A DNA stretch of 64,000 nucleotides from Gemmatimonadota bacterium. GTDB lineage: Bacteria > Gemmatimonadota > Gemmatimonadetes > Gemmatimonadales > GWC2-71-9. The notes under the pieces are model-generated. The model was not told the DNA's origin and made no database searches. It worked only from the letters and a program-made list of their open reading frames with translations. Where the stretch lies: assembly GCA_009692115.1 (NCBI GenBank), contig SHZU01000003.1, positions 99,079 to 163,078 on the forward strand. Direction: 5' to 3'. Positions 27,864 through 35,853 of the stretch are shown piece after piece. Within the stretch, counting starts at the first letter, position 1. Each line of letters begins with the position of its first letter. The translations under genes were made by a program, and so were the position numbers.

Positions 27864-28817
27864 GTGAGGAATCGCCCGACCATCTTGATGTTTGGCCTGG
27901 CGGGAAAGCCGGTCCCCGAGTTGGTCCAGACATGGGCCACGGAGAAGGATTTCCCCATCGAGATCCTGGACCAGCCGGACGACGTCGAGTCGATCATTCT
28001 CCGGGGGCACCCCTGCTTCCTGGTGGTGGACGGCGATGCCGCCGACGGCATGGGCCCGGAGTTGGTCCGGCGTCTGAAGAGCGATTCCTTTACCGCAATT
28101 GTCCCGACCCTGGTTCTGGCCACCCAGCACCACCCGGACCGGACGCGACAGTGGTTCGCGGCCGGGGCGGAGGAGATCCTCACCGAAGTGTTCCCGCCGG
28201 AGGAACAGCGGGCCCGGCTGGACGCCCTCCTGGTTCGGAGCCAACGGGACGTCTCGGTCCACCCCTCGACCCGGCTGCCCGGCGCTCCCGAAATTGACCG
28301 CGAAATCCGGCGCCGGCTCGATGCGACCCTGGACTTCGCGGTGTGCTACGCCGACCTGGATCACTTCAAGGAATACAACGACCGGTACAGTTACAATGAC
28401 GGCGACCGGGTCATCTACATGCTGTCCCGGATTCTTCACGATGTGGCCAAGGGGCTCCTCGGCCCGCGGGGCTTCGTCGGGCATATCGGCGGCGACGACT
28501 TCATCTTCATCATCCCGGCATCCGAGATTAGCCTGGTGTGCACCGAGATCTTGTCGGTGTTTGACACGTTGGTCCCATATCAGTACAACGAGCAAGACCG
28601 GCGGGCAGGGTACTACCTCGGCAAGGACCGTCGAGGGCCACTGCACCGGGTACCCTTGATGACGCTGTCCGTCGGCATTGTCACCAACCGCCACCGCTCG
28701 TTTGCTCACCCGGCTGAAGTGAGCGAACTCGCCACTGAAATGAAGAGCTACGCCAAGACCCTGCCTGGCTCTGTTTTCGTGGTTGATCTCCGGCAGGCAC
28801 GTAGCGACGAGAAGTAG
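27864..28817 (+). CDS. GGDEF-domain protein with degenerate GGDDF motif
   Basis: A 317-aa protein. Residues about 1-130 look like a receiver-type domain (ILMFGLAG, FLVVDGDAADG, PTLVLATQHH, AAGAEEIL). Residues about 145-310 resemble a GGDEF domain: FAVCYADLDHFKEYND, then GGDDF at 209-213, then LSVGIVT. The active site reads GGDD rather than GGD/EEF, with a long insert before the LSVGI strand. Diguanylate cyclase activity is therefore doubtful; it may be a c-di-GMP or nucleotide sensor. GTG start with GAAAGAG upstream. Confidence 0.8.
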   Translation: MRNRPTILMFGLAGKPVPELVQTWATEKDFPIEILDQPDDVESIILRGHPCFLVVDGDAADGMGPELVRRLKSDSFTAIVPTLVLATQHHPDRTRQWFAAGAEEILTEVFPPEEQRARLDALLVRSQRDVSVHPSTRLPGAPEIDREIRRRLDATLDFAVCYADLDHFKEYNDRYSYNDGDRVIYMLSRILHDVAKGLLGPRGFVGHIGGDDFIFIIPASEISLVCTEILSVFDTLVPYQYNEQDRRAGYYLGKDRRGPLHRVPLMTLSVGIVTNRHRSFAHPAEVSELATEMKSYAKTLPGSVFVVDLRQARSDEK

Positions 28818-28828
28818 GGGACTGGGGA

Positions 28829-29560
28829 ATGAACGTTACCTGCACCGCCTGCCAAACTGTTTTCCGAGTCGACCCGGCTAAAGTTCCCGCGGCCGGTGTC
28901 CGGGCCCGTTGCTCGGTCTGAAGCGGGGTATTCTGGGTCCGCCACCCGGTCGCCATCCCCATCAGCAGCGCGCCGCCGTTACCGGCCGATCCGGTACCAG
29001 TGGTGGCGACCGGATCCTCTCCGGCGTCGGCGCCGGTTGCCCCGGCCGTCGCACCGCCGGCCCGGGTCGAGGTCGCATCGTCGGTGCCGGCACCGCTGTT
29101 GGCGCCGCTCTCCCTGATCGCTCCGCGACCGGAGGGTCCTGCTGTGGCGCCTCCGGTGTGGCGGCCCGAGCCGACCGAACCGCTGCGATTGCCGCCGAAC
29201 CTCGTCCAACCGTCGGGCTGGCCGGCATTGCGTCCGACCTCGAATCCAAGCCCTCGTCCGGCCCCGCCGGCGGATCCCGGGGCCAAGAAGCCCCGGGGGA
29301 ATCCTTTCCTCAGCCAGGATCCGGCCGCCAAGGCCCGACGGCTGGCCCGGGCCCTGATCTCGGACATGGTTGTCTACCACCCCGCCAAGCGGCGCGAAGG
29401 CCTCCAAAACGCCTCGCTCAAGCGGCTCTTCGACGAAGAAATTCGGAAGAGTTGGGAAGAGTATGTCGACCAAGTGGGCAAGGACGTGGCCGAGTCGACC
29501 CCGTTTTTCCACGAAGCATTGAATGAGATCCTGGCCGGGGGCAGTCCGGTTTTCCCGTAG
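28829..29560 (+). pseudogene. Zinc-ribbon protein gene interrupted by in-frame TGA
   Basis: The ATG at 28829 opens an MJ0042-type zinc ribbon (MNVTCTACQTVFRVDPAKV, then VRARCSV), but codon 31, at the position of the fourth zinc cysteine, is TGA (28919-28921). The same frame continues open for more than 200 codons to TAG 29558-29560, through a Pro/Ala-rich linker and a conserved-looking C-terminal helical domain (AKARRLARALISDMVVYHP). One base change separates TGA from the TGC/TGT Cys codons. A point mutation, sequence error, readthrough or selenocysteine are possible; no convincing SECIS hairpin follows. Confidence 0.7.
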
Positions 29561-29592
29561 AAACCATCGCCCTTTCCCCCTATATTTCGTTT

Positions 29593-29626
29593 GAGCCGGC
29601 CCTCCGGTCCCACGGAAGGCCGGCTC
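29593..29626 (+). terminator. Long hairpin between the zinc-ribbon gene and prfB
   Basis: A 14-bp stem with one mismatch (29593-29606 with 29613-29626) and a 6-base loop is followed by GCTTCTTTCTC. It lies 31 bases before the prfB ATG and either ends the upstream transcript or forms a leader structure in the prfB mRNA. Confidence 0.55.
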
Positions 29627-29656
29627 GCTTCTTTCTCGAAACCGGAGAGTATTCCC

Positions 29657-30761
29657 ATGGCCGATACTGCCGAGCGCTTGACGACGTTGGACCGGCGGAT
29701 GACCGAACTTCGAGACTTTCTTTGACTTGCCTGCCAAGACGGAGCGCCTCGCGGTTCTCGAGACCGACCAACTGATGCCCGGCTTTTGGGCCAACCAGGA
29801 GCGGGCTCGCGTGGTGGTGCAAGAGGTCAAGTCCCTGAAGGGATGGATCGGCCCGTCGGCCGATATCGCGCGCCGGCTCGCCGACGCTCGGGGTCTTGTT
29901 GAGTTGCTGGCGATCGAGCCGGACCCCGACCTGGCCGAGGACCTCGAGGGCGAGATCACGGCGCTGGAGCGGGCCACCGAGTCGTTCGAGCTCAAGTCGA
30001 TGCTCCAGGGCGCGGACGACCATCGGGACGCGCTGCTGACGGTCCATCCCGGGGCCGGGGGTACTGAGTCGCAAGACTGGGCTGAGATGCTGACGCGAAT
30101 GTACCGACGGTGGGCGGAACAGCACGGCTATCGGGTCAACGTGCTCGACATCGAACCGGGCGAAGAGGCCGGGATCAAGTCCGCGTCGCTCGAGATCATC
30201 GGTGAATATGCGTATGGGTTCTTGAAGGCGGAAAAAGGCGTCCACCGGCTGGTTCGGATTTCGCCGTTCGACTCCCAAGCCAGGCGGCACACCTCGTTCG
30301 CGTCGGTCTTCGTGTATCCGGAAATCGACGATACGATCGAAATTGACCTCCGGGACGAAGATATCAAGATGGATGTGTTCCGGGCCTCGGGGGCCGGCGG
30401 ACAGCACGTCAATAAGACGTCCTCCGCGGTGCGCCTGACCCACATGCCGACCAAGACGGTGGTGTCGTGCCAGCAGGAGCGGAGCCAGCACAAGAACAAA
30501 GAAACCGCGATGAAGATGCTCCGCTCGGCCCTCTACCAACTCAAGCTGGAGGAACAGGAGGCGGCCCGTGCCAAAGTGGAAGCGACCAAGACGGACAACT
30601 CATGGGGCAATCAGATCCGGTCGTACGTGTTCCAGCCGTACACTATGGTGAATGACCATCGGACCGAGCTCAAGATCTCCGACGTTCAGCGGGTCATGGA
30701 TGGCGATTTGGACGCCTTCATCCGGGCCTATCTCAAGCGGTTTGGAAGGTCGATCGGATGA
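29657..30761 (+). CDS. prfB: Peptide chain release factor 2 (programmed +1 frameshift)
   Basis: RF2 ends translation at UGA and UAA. The ATG at 29657 gives 22 codons ending CTT, then TGA (29723-29725) and C: the classic CTT-TGA-C slip site. Reading resumes in +1 at GAC 29724, giving a 367-aa protein. Downstream are the codon-recognition motif SPF (in ISPFDSQARRHTSF) and the catalytic GGQ (GAGGQHVNKTSSAVR). When RF2 is scarce the ribosome slips and makes more RF2. Its stop overlaps lysS (ATGA). The usual Shine-Dalgarno-like AGGGGG just before the slip site is not obvious. Confidence 0.96.
29720..29726 (+). promoter_or_regulatory. RF2 autoregulatory frameshift site
   Basis: CTT TGA C at codons 22-23 of prfB is the canonical slippery stop. 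Peptidyl-tRNA-Leu moves from CTT to TTT, and the 22-codon zero-frame leader joins the main frame that starts with GAC. Confidence 0.93.
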
Positions 30762-32296
30762 CCAGCGCTGACGAACGGAATTACGTCGAGCAGGCCCGGC
30801 GCGACACTCGGACTCAACTCGAAGCGCTGGGCGTTCGGCCATACGCCTATCGGTTTGACCGGAGTCATACCGCCTCGGCTGCTGTGGCGGCCTACCAGGA
30901 CGAGATGGCCGACGCGGGCCCGGTGGTTCGGGTCGCCGGCCGGGTGGTGGCGCTCCGTTCCCAGGGCAAGACCATGTTCGCCCACCTTGAAGATCACACC
31001 GGCAAGGTCCAGGTGTACATTCGCCAGGATCAGCTCGGTGACCAGTATGCGGTCGCCAAGCTGGTGGACCTCGATGACTTCCTGGGCGTTTCGGGACAGT
31101 TGTTCCGAACCCGGACCGGGGAGGTCACCGTGAAGGCCTCGGCGGTCGAAATCCTGACCAAGAGTCTCAAGCCGCTGCCTCGAGGCAAGGCCCAAACGTC
31201 GGAGACCGGTGAGGTCGTGACGTTCGGTGGCGTCCATGATCCGGAGTTTCGGTACCGGCAGCGGTATGCGGACTTGGCGGTGCATCCCGAGGTCCGCCAG
31301 GTGTTCGTGACTCGGGCCGCGGCCATTCGATTTATCCGGCGGTTCATGGACGATCGAGGCTACCTCGAGGTTGAGACGCCGATTCTGCAGCCCTTGTACG
31401 GTGGCGCGGCGGCCCGGCCGTTCGTCACCCACCACAACGCGCTCGACATGCCGCTCTACCTGCGGATTGCCGACGAACTCTATTTAAAGCGGCTGATCGT
31501 GGGCGGGTTCGATCGGGTGTACGAGATCGGCCACGACTTCCGTAACGAGGGCATGGACCGGACTCACAATCCGGAATTCACCATGCTGGAGTTCTATGAG
31601 GCCTACGCCGACTATACCGACATGATGGCCATGATGGAGGCGATGATTCCCGGTCTGGTCGAGCATTGCCGGGGAAGCACGACGATCGACGTGGAGGGCC
31701 GGGCCATCGACTTCACGCCACCGTGGCCGCGGCTCCCGTTCGCCGAGTCGGTGGCCGAGCGGTCCGGGGTTGATATTCTGACAGCGTCGGAGTCCGCGAT
31801 GCGGGATCGGTTGGTCCAGGCGGGCGCCACGAGGGAGGCGGCGGCCGCCATGACCGGCGGCAAGCTGATTGACGAAATGTTCAAGACATTCGTGGAACCA
31901 CATTTGATCCAGCCGACGTTCGTTACCGAGCATCCGGTGATGATCTCGCCGTTGGCCAAGAAGCACCGGTCGAAGCCGGGAGTCGTGGAGCGCTTTGAAC
32001 TTTTCGTCAATGGCCGGGAGATCGCCAATGCCTTCAGCGAACTCAACGATCCGGACGATCAGCGGGCCCGGTTTGAGGATCAGGTCCGACAACGAGCGGC
32101 CGGTGACGACGAGACGCAACTCTACGACGCGGACTACGTGCGGGCCTTGGAATACGGGATGCCGCCAACCGGCGGGCTTGGCCTTGGGATCGACCGACTG
32201 GTCATGCTCCTGACCGGGCAGGAGTCGATCCGTGATGTGATCTTGTTTCCGGCCATGCGCCCGGAGCGGGTGTCCGGGGAGGAAGGCGGCGGGTGA
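30758..32296 (+). CDS. lysS: Lysyl-tRNA synthetase, class II
   Basis: A 512-aa aminoacyl-tRNA synthetase. The N-terminal OB-fold anticodon-binding domain (VRVAGRVVALRSQGKTMFAHL) is followed by class II motif 2 (YEIGHDFRNEGMDRTHNPEF, with FTMLEFYEAYADY) and motif 3 (GLGLGIDRLVMLLTGQESIRD). ATGA overlap with prfB and GTGA overlap with the next gene. Linkage of prfB and lysS is ancient and also seen in E. coli. Confidence 0.97.
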   Translation: MTSADERNYVEQARRDTRTQLEALGVRPYAYRFDRSHTASAAVAAYQDEMADAGPVVRVAGRVVALRSQGKTMFAHLEDHTGKVQVYIRQDQLGDQYAVAKLVDLDDFLGVSGQLFRTRTGEVTVKASAVEILTKSLKPLPRGKAQTSETGEVVTFGGVHDPEFRYRQRYADLAVHPEVRQVFVTRAAAIRFIRRFMDDRGYLEVETPILQPLYGGAAARPFVTHHNALDMPLYLRIADELYLKRLIVGGFDRVYEIGHDFRNEGMDRTHNPEFTMLEFYEAYADYTDMMAMMEAMIPGLVEHCRGSTTIDVEGRAIDFTPPWPRLPFAESVAERSGVDILTASESAMRDRLVQAGATREAAAAMTGGKLIDEMFKTFVEPHLIQPTFVTEHPVMISPLAKKHRSKPGVVERFELFVNGREIANAFSELNDPDDQRARFEDQVRQRAAGDDETQLYDADYVRALEYGMPPTGGLGLGIDRLVMLLTGQESIRDVILFPAMRPERVSGEEGGG

Positions 32297-33570
32297 CGCC
32301 GCGGCAGGGATGGTGGCCGAACGCGGTCGAGCGCACGATTGCGGTTCGGTATCTCCGGGGGCGCCCGTCCTCGCGGTTTACCAGCCTCAACACCAAGATC
32401 GCCACCGGTGGCGTCGCCATCGGGGTAGCGGCGCTCGTCGTTGTCTTAGGAGTCATGAACGGGCTCCACGACGATCTCCGGGACAAGATCCTGATCGGCA
32501 ACCCCCACATTCATGTGTTGACCTACGGGGCCAACCTCAAGGTCGACAACTGGCGGGCGGTGCTCGATTCGGTTCGGCAGGATCCCGAGGTGGTGGCGGC
32601 GGCCCCCGAAGTGCTCGTCAAAGGGCTGCTCATCAATAGCTCGAACTACCCGGCCGGTGTGGATGTCGTTGGATTCGATCCGGACACCGGGGCGGTGGCG
32701 GTGACGACACTTCCCCAGGCGGTGGCCGGCGGGGCGCTGTCGTTCACCCCCACATCCGACACCGTCGACGGTGGCATCATCTTGGGCTATCGCCTCGCCG
32801 AGCGGCAATCAGTCCTGGTTGGGGACATCGTCACTCTGTTTTCGGCCGGCGACATCGGGAAGATCAACCGGGCATTGGGCGTTCGAACCCCGCGGCCGTG
32901 GGTCTTCGAAGTCACCGGGACGTTCAACACCGGGATGTACCAGTACGATGACCAGTTTGCGGTGGTGCGGCTCGACGTCGGCCAGCGCGTGGCCGGTCTT
33001 GGGACGGCCGTCTCGGGGATTCAGGTCCGGGTTACCGACGCGTGGCGGGCCCAGACCGTGGCGCGGCGGCTTGAAGACCGGCTCGGCTATCCGTACCGAA
33101 CGTCGGCCTGGCAGGATCAGAACCAGAGTCTGTTTGGCGCGATGAAACTCGAGAAGATCGGCATGGGTCTCATCATCACGTTCATTTCGATCGTGGCGGC
33201 GTTCAACATCCTCGGCACTCTGACCATGATCGTGGGCGAGCGGACCCGGGAAATCGGTATCCTCCTGGCCATGGGCCTGACCTCGCGGTCGATTGGGCGA
33301 ATTTTCGTGACTCAGGGGGCGGTCATTGGGGTCGTTGGGACCGGCCTGGGTCTGGTCGCCGGCTTGGTCCTGGGGTTCATCCTCGATGGATCAGCGCTGA
33401 TCCGGATCGACCCGTCGGTGTATTTCATCGATCACCTGCCGGTGCACACCGAACCGCTCGATGTGGCGCTGGTCGTCTTGGTGAGCTTTGCGATTACCCT
33501 GGCCGCCACGATCCCGGCGACCCGATCCGCCTCGCGGCTCGAACCGGTGGCAGCGATTCGTCACGAATGA
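32293..33570 (+). CDS. lolC: LolC/LolE-type lipoprotein-releasing permease
   Basis: A 425-aa inner-membrane protein of the MacB/FtsX permease family. The N-terminal FTSLNTKIATGGVAIGVAALVVVLGVMNG is the LolC/E signature start; the periplasmic domain spans about residues 50-280, and three more membrane segments follow (FISIVAAFNILGTLTMIV; GVVGTGLGLVAGLVLG; LVVLVSFAITLAATIPA). With LolD it releases outer-membrane lipoproteins to LolA. One permease gene is present, so it probably forms a homodimer, as LolF does elsewhere. Confidence 0.92.
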   Translation: MTPRQGWWPNAVERTIAVRYLRGRPSSRFTSLNTKIATGGVAIGVAALVVVLGVMNGLHDDLRDKILIGNPHIHVLTYGANLKVDNWRAVLDSVRQDPEVVAAAPEVLVKGLLINSSNYPAGVDVVGFDPDTGAVAVTTLPQAVAGGALSFTPTSDTVDGGIILGYRLAERQSVLVGDIVTLFSAGDIGKINRALGVRTPRPWVFEVTGTFNTGMYQYDDQFAVVRLDVGQRVAGLGTAVSGIQVRVTDAWRAQTVARRLEDRLGYPYRTSAWQDQNQSLFGAMKLEKIGMGLIITFISIVAAFNILGTLTMIVGERTREIGILLAMGLTSRSIGRIFVTQGAVIGVVGTGLGLVAGLVLGFILDGSALIRIDPSVYFIDHLPVHTEPLDVALVVLVSFAITLAATIPATRSASRLEPVAAIRHE

Positions 33571-34277
33571 CCGTCATTCTCGAGGCCCGCGAACTCGGGC
33601 GAACCTACCTCGGGGGTGACGGCTCGCCGATTACGGTGCTGGACGGGCTCGAGGTGGCGGTTGCCGCCGGTGAGTTCGTCGCCATCGTCGGCGCCAGCGG
33701 CGCCGGGAAGAGCACCCTGCTGCACCTCCTCGGGGCGTTGGATGGGCCAAGTCATGGTTCGGTGCACCTCGAGGGACGTTCGGTCGGTTCGCTCACGCCG
33801 GTCGAGAAGGCCCGGGTGCGGAACGAACGGGTCGGGTTTGTGTTTCAGTTTCACCACCTGCTTCGGGATTTCACGGCCGTTGAAAACGTCATGATGCCGC
33901 TGGTCATCGCCGGGGTCAGCGAGGCGGAGGCGACGGGGCGAGCGGTCGAGGTTCTGAATCAACTTGGACTCGGACACCGGCTGGGCCATTACCCGGCTCA
34001 GCTGTCCGGAGGGGAACAGCAGCGAGCCGCGGTGGCGCGGGCGGTGGTTACCCGGCCGGCCGTGGTGCTCGCGGATGAACCGTCAGGAAATCTCGATCCG
34101 GCGAACGCCCGGGTGCTGCATGAGGTGCTGGCCGCGCTTCGGGAGCGGTTCAACACCGCGCTGGTCGTCGCCACCCACAACAGCGAATTGGCCTCCCAGG
34201 CCGACCGGGTGCTTCGGCTCGAGGGCGGACGCCTCACCGAGCTCGATCGATCCGCCGAGCGACCGGCCGCTCTGTGA
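33567..34277 (+). CDS. lolD: Lipoprotein-releasing ABC transporter ATPase LolD
   Basis: A 236-aa ATPase with Walker A GASGAGKST, Q-loop VFQFHHLL, ABC signature LSGGEQQR, Walker B VVLADEPSGNLD and the switch His in VVATHN. FQFHHLL is the LolD/MacB-type Q-loop. Coupled by ATGA to the permease gene; the two form the Lol export complex in the inner membrane. Confidence 0.95.
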   Translation: MTVILEARELGRTYLGGDGSPITVLDGLEVAVAAGEFVAIVGASGAGKSTLLHLLGALDGPSHGSVHLEGRSVGSLTPVEKARVRNERVGFVFQFHHLLRDFTAVENVMMPLVIAGVSEAEATGRAVEVLNQLGLGHRLGHYPAQLSGGEQQRAAVARAVVTRPAVVLADEPSGNLDPANARVLHEVLAALRERFNTALVVATHNSELASQADRVLRLEGGRLTELDRSAERPAAL

Positions 34278-34768
34278 GTCAATGCAGCGGATGTGGTCAG
34301 GCCAAAGGGGTCGTCGACTTGACTCACATTGAGGCCGGCGAGGTCAAGACGATTCATTTGTGTGCCCAGTGCGCTGCCGCGAAGGGGATTCAGACCCCGG
34401 CCGCGGTGGCCGAAACGCCCCTTGGCGGGCTCTTGGCTGCGCTCGGAACCGCGACGTCGGCATCCGCGGGGCGGGTGGTCGAGGCCACCTGCGGCCGGTG
34501 TGGGAGCACGCTCGCGGAGTTTCGGGAAACCGGGCGGGTCGGCTGCGCCGATTGCTATGACGCCTTCGGCGAACCGCTCCGGGAATTAGTGCGACGGCTC
34601 CACGGCTCCACGCATCACACGGGGAAGGCATACCGGGCGCCTGGCGCAGTGCAGCCAGTCCCAGCTGAGGCAACGTCCGAACTCAAGGAGCGGCTCCGCC
34701 AAGCGGTCGAGCGGGAGCAATTCGAGCTGGCCGCCGCGCTCCGGGACCGGCTGAAGGAGCGGGGATGA
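34274..34768 (+). CDS. mcsA: McsA-like adaptor with zinc fingers and UVR motif
   Basis: A 164-aa protein with four CxxC pairs at Cys4/7, Cys30/33, Cys73/76 and Cys91/94, and a C-terminal UvrB/UvrC-type helix (about residues 135-163, LKERLRQAVEREQFELAAALRD). This is the McsA layout: McsA activates McsB and binds heavy metals in Firmicutes. GTG start overlaps lolD, and its stop overlaps mcsB, so the adaptor and kinase are made together. Confidence 0.92.
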   Translation: MSQCSGCGQAKGVVDLTHIEAGEVKTIHLCAQCAAAKGIQTPAAVAETPLGGLLAALGTATSASAGRVVEATCGRCGSTLAEFRETGRVGCADCYDAFGEPLRELVRRLHGSTHHTGKAYRAPGAVQPVPAEATSELKERLRQAVEREQFELAAALRDRLKERG

Positions 34769-35853
34769 TTGACCTCAACCTGTTGCCGGACGGCGGGCTC
34801 GGCTGGCTCGACGCCAGCGGGCCGGCCAGCCACATGGTGCTATCGACCCGGATCAGATTGGCCCGAAATCTGGCCGGAACCCGGTTCAGTACCCGGATGG
34901 ACCGACAGGACCGACAGGCCGTTCTCCAGTCGGTCCTGGCGGCGGCGGGGCGGACCGCCTCCCTGGGCCGGGCGGTCACCTTCCGGATCGACCAACTCGA
35001 TCCCACCGATCGCCAGATGTTGGTCGAGCGGCACCTGATCAGCCGGGAACTGGCCGGCAACGACGACCAAACCAAGGGGCTGGCTGGCCGGGCATTGCTC
35101 CTGCAGGACAGTTCGGCGGTGATGGTCAACGAGGAGGACCACCTTCGGCTCCAGGGGTTGGCTTCGGGGGCCGATTTTGGGCCGATTTTTGAACGGATCG
35201 AAAGCGTGGACACCGAACTGGGGCAACAACTTGCCTTCGCGTTTCACCCAGATCTCGGTTACCTTACTTCGTGTCCGACGAACGTCGGAACTGGGCTTCG
35301 GGCATCGGTTTTGATCCACCTTCCCGGGCTGGTTTTGACGAAGGAAATCAACAAGACGCTGCACGGTTTGACGAAGATGGGCCTGACCTATCGGGGTTTG
35401 TACGGGGAAGGCAGCGAGGTGGTCGGCAACTTTTTCCAATTGTCGAATCAGACCACGCTTGGCAAGACGGAAGCTGAGTTGCTGGATCAGTTGCGGGCGA
35501 TCGTTCAGCATGTGATGACGGTGGAGGAGCGGGCTCGGCAAGTGCTGCTCCGGGATGCGACGGCCGTACTGGAAGACAAGTGTTGGCGGGCATTTGGACT
35601 GCTGCGGTATGCCCGATCACTAGGCTTCGAGGAAACGATGAATCTCTTGTCCGGCGTGCGTCTGGGTGTGAGCCTCAAGCTGATTCCAAGCGTCGGAATG
35701 TATGCGCTCAATAAATTGTTGGTGTTCGCACAGCCCGCTCACTTAGGGGCGTTGGCAGGGCGGGAACTCGATCCCGAAGCGATGTCGATCCGGCGGGCGG
35801 AATTCGTCCGTCGGACGCTGGAAGATGAAGTCCGACGCGGACAGGTCACATGA
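34765..35853 (+). CDS. mcsB: Protein-arginine kinase McsB
   Basis: A 362-aa phosphagen-kinase-fold enzyme that phosphorylates arginines on damaged proteins, marking them for ClpC. Key features are STRIRLARNLAG near residue 28, the NEEDHLRLQ substrate-loop motif (about 119), CPTNVGTGLRASVLIHLP with active-site Cys170, and an ATP-site RGLYGEGSEVVG region. It sits between mcsA and clpC, the typical module, but in a diderm genome and without a visible ctsR repressor gene. Confidence 0.94.
   Translation: MIDLNLLPDGGLGWLDASGPASHMVLSTRIRLARNLAGTRFSTRMDRQDRQAVLQSVLAAAGRTASLGRAVTFRIDQLDPTDRQMLVERHLISRELAGNDDQTKGLAGRALLLQDSSAVMVNEEDHLRLQGLASGADFGPIFERIESVDTELGQQLAFAFHPDLGYLTSCPTNVGTGLRASVLIHLPGLVLTKEINKTLHGLTKMGLTYRGLYGEGSEVVGNFFQLSNQTTLGKTEAELLDQLRAIVQHVMTVEERARQVLLRDATAVLEDKCWRAFGLLRYARSLGFEETMNLLSGVRLGVSLKLIPSVGMYALNKLLVFAQPAHLGALAGRELDPEAMSIRRAEFVRRTLEDEVRRGQVT

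Noticed and set aside
28919-28950. Selenocysteine insertion as a firm call for the TGA in the zinc-ribbon gene
   Set aside because: No convincing SECIS hairpin with a GU-containing loop lies in the right window; kept only as one hypothesis.
29727-30761. Apparent prfB lacking its N-terminus with a TTG start
   Set aside because: The canonical CTT-TGA-C frameshift restores the first 22 codons from ATG 29657, so the gene is complete.
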